DNA of 6,751 bases, taken from NCBI GenBank assembly GCA_017475845.1, contig JAFVEU010000004.1, forward strand, positions 1 to 6,751. The letters run 5' to 3'. How positions within the stretch are numbered: the stretch's first letter is position 1; each line of letters opens with the position of its first letter. Shown here one piece after another: positions 6,379 through 6,751 of this stretch. This DNA comes from Lachnospiraceae bacterium (GTDB lineage: Bacteria; Bacillota; Clostridia; Lachnospirales; Lachnospiraceae). Under the pieces are notes generated by a model. It was given only the letters and a program-made list of their open reading frames with translations, was not told the DNA's origin and ran no database searches. The position numbers and the translations under genes are program-made.

Positions 6379-6751
6379 TCACTCAGCCCAGTTCTCTATT
6401 TTCAGATACGGGACTCTTGTGAACTCTTTCACATTGTTCGTTACTACAGTATACCCCATTGACATCGCATGACCGGCAATCATCATATCAAGAGGTCCAA
6501 TCGGCGTACCTTTCTTTTCAAGATCTGCCCTGATCTTTCCGTAACAGTTCGCTGCATCTACATCAAAATTTAAAATCTCTATATTTGCAAGAAGCATAGA
6601 AAGTGCCAGCTTGTTTTTTTCTACGGCTGCACTTTTTTCTACCCCATGCACAAGCTCTGCATATGTGACCGAAGATACACATACATCTTCAGGTTCAACT
6701 TCCTGTAATTTCTGAAACACCTTCTCCGGCTTATGCTTGATCGCATAGATG
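6379..6751 (-). CDS. vapC: VapC-family PIN-domain ribonuclease toxin, N-terminus cut by the window edge
   Basis: VapC toxins are Mg2+-dependent endoribonucleases, usually cutting initiator tRNA or rRNA, held inactive by a VapB antitoxin normally encoded just upstream. The 123 residues visible start with IYAIKHKPEKVFQK, the stretch that follows the MxxLDTNI start in this subgroup, so roughly 8-10 residues with the first catalytic Asp are outside the window. Seen acidic residues are the Glu in TYAELVHGVEKS (residue 32 of the visible part) and the Asp in IGPLDMMIAGHA (residue 88), followed by VVTNNVKEF with an Asn pair where many PIN proteins have Asp, as in plasmid MvpT/VapC. The C-terminus LKIENWAE is also typical. 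An internal GTG at 6720 is not the start, because conserved sequence continues beyond it. Alanine codons favour GCA and valine codons GTA, unlike the GC-ending choices of the neighbours, which suggests separate ancestry. It converges on rqcH. The family is sure; activity depends on the unseen part. Confidence 0.88.
   Translation of the reverse strand, partial: IYAIKHKPEKVFQKLQEVEPEDVCVSSVTYAELVHGVEKSAAVEKNKLALSMLLANIEILNFDVDAANCYGKIRADLEKKGTPIGPLDMMIAGHAMSMGYTVVTNNVKEFTRVPYLKIENWAE

Noticed and set aside
6379..6720. A shorter vapC starting at the GTG at 6720
   Set aside because: The reading frame continues upstream to the window edge with residues typical of the VapC N-terminus, so this GTG is an internal Val codon and the gene is cut by the edge.
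1..6751. CRISPR arrays, tRNA or rRNA genes, insertion sequences, prophage genes
   Set aside because: No regularly spaced direct repeats, no cloverleaf or rRNA-like stretch, and no transposase or phage protein in any frame that I could recognise.

Overview
The window looks like ordinary chromosomal DNA from an anaerobic low-to-middle GC Firmicute, most probably a Lachnospiraceae-type Clostridia member. The evidence is a biosynthetic acetyl-CoA acetyltransferase of the kind that starts butyrate synthesis, a MurE with the meso-diaminopimelate motif, an RqcH/NFACT protein, strong AGGAGG-type ribosome binding sites, and frequent ATA and AGG codons in the housekeeping genes. The taxonomic call is an inference from protein flavour, not a match.

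Left two thirds (1-3854), minus strand: three genes lie head to tail with gaps of 21 and 6 nt, in the order thlA, murE, priA when read in the direction of transcription. They look like one transcription unit joining a carbon-metabolism enzyme, a peptidoglycan precursor ligase and the replication-restart helicase. priA runs off the left edge, so only its N-terminal 384 codons are present. Its start must be a non-ATG codon, because the murE stop lies in its reading frame.

Intergenic zone 3855-4409 separates the minus-strand operon from the plus-strand rqcH gene. It holds two C-terminal coding scraps without starts (one resembling the end of a DUF3048/YerB-type protein) and two outward-facing promoters with the same 13-nt extended -10 core. 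A small inverted repeat overlaps the -35 position of the minus-strand promoter.

Right part: rqcH (4410-6164, plus) is a complete ribosome-quality-control protein that seems to be transcribed alone, with its own promoter and an intrinsic terminator whose stem begins inside its last codons. After a 214-nt AT-richer gap containing two inverted repeats, a VapC-type PIN-domain toxin gene on the minus strand is cut at the right edge. Its codon use differs from the housekeeping genes, as expected of an acquired toxin-antitoxin module; the antitoxin, if present, would lie beyond the window.

I found no evidence of a new multi-gene system. The more unusual points are the altered MurE motifs, the thiolase at the head of a cell-wall/replication operon, and the decayed stretch with a possible operator in front of it.
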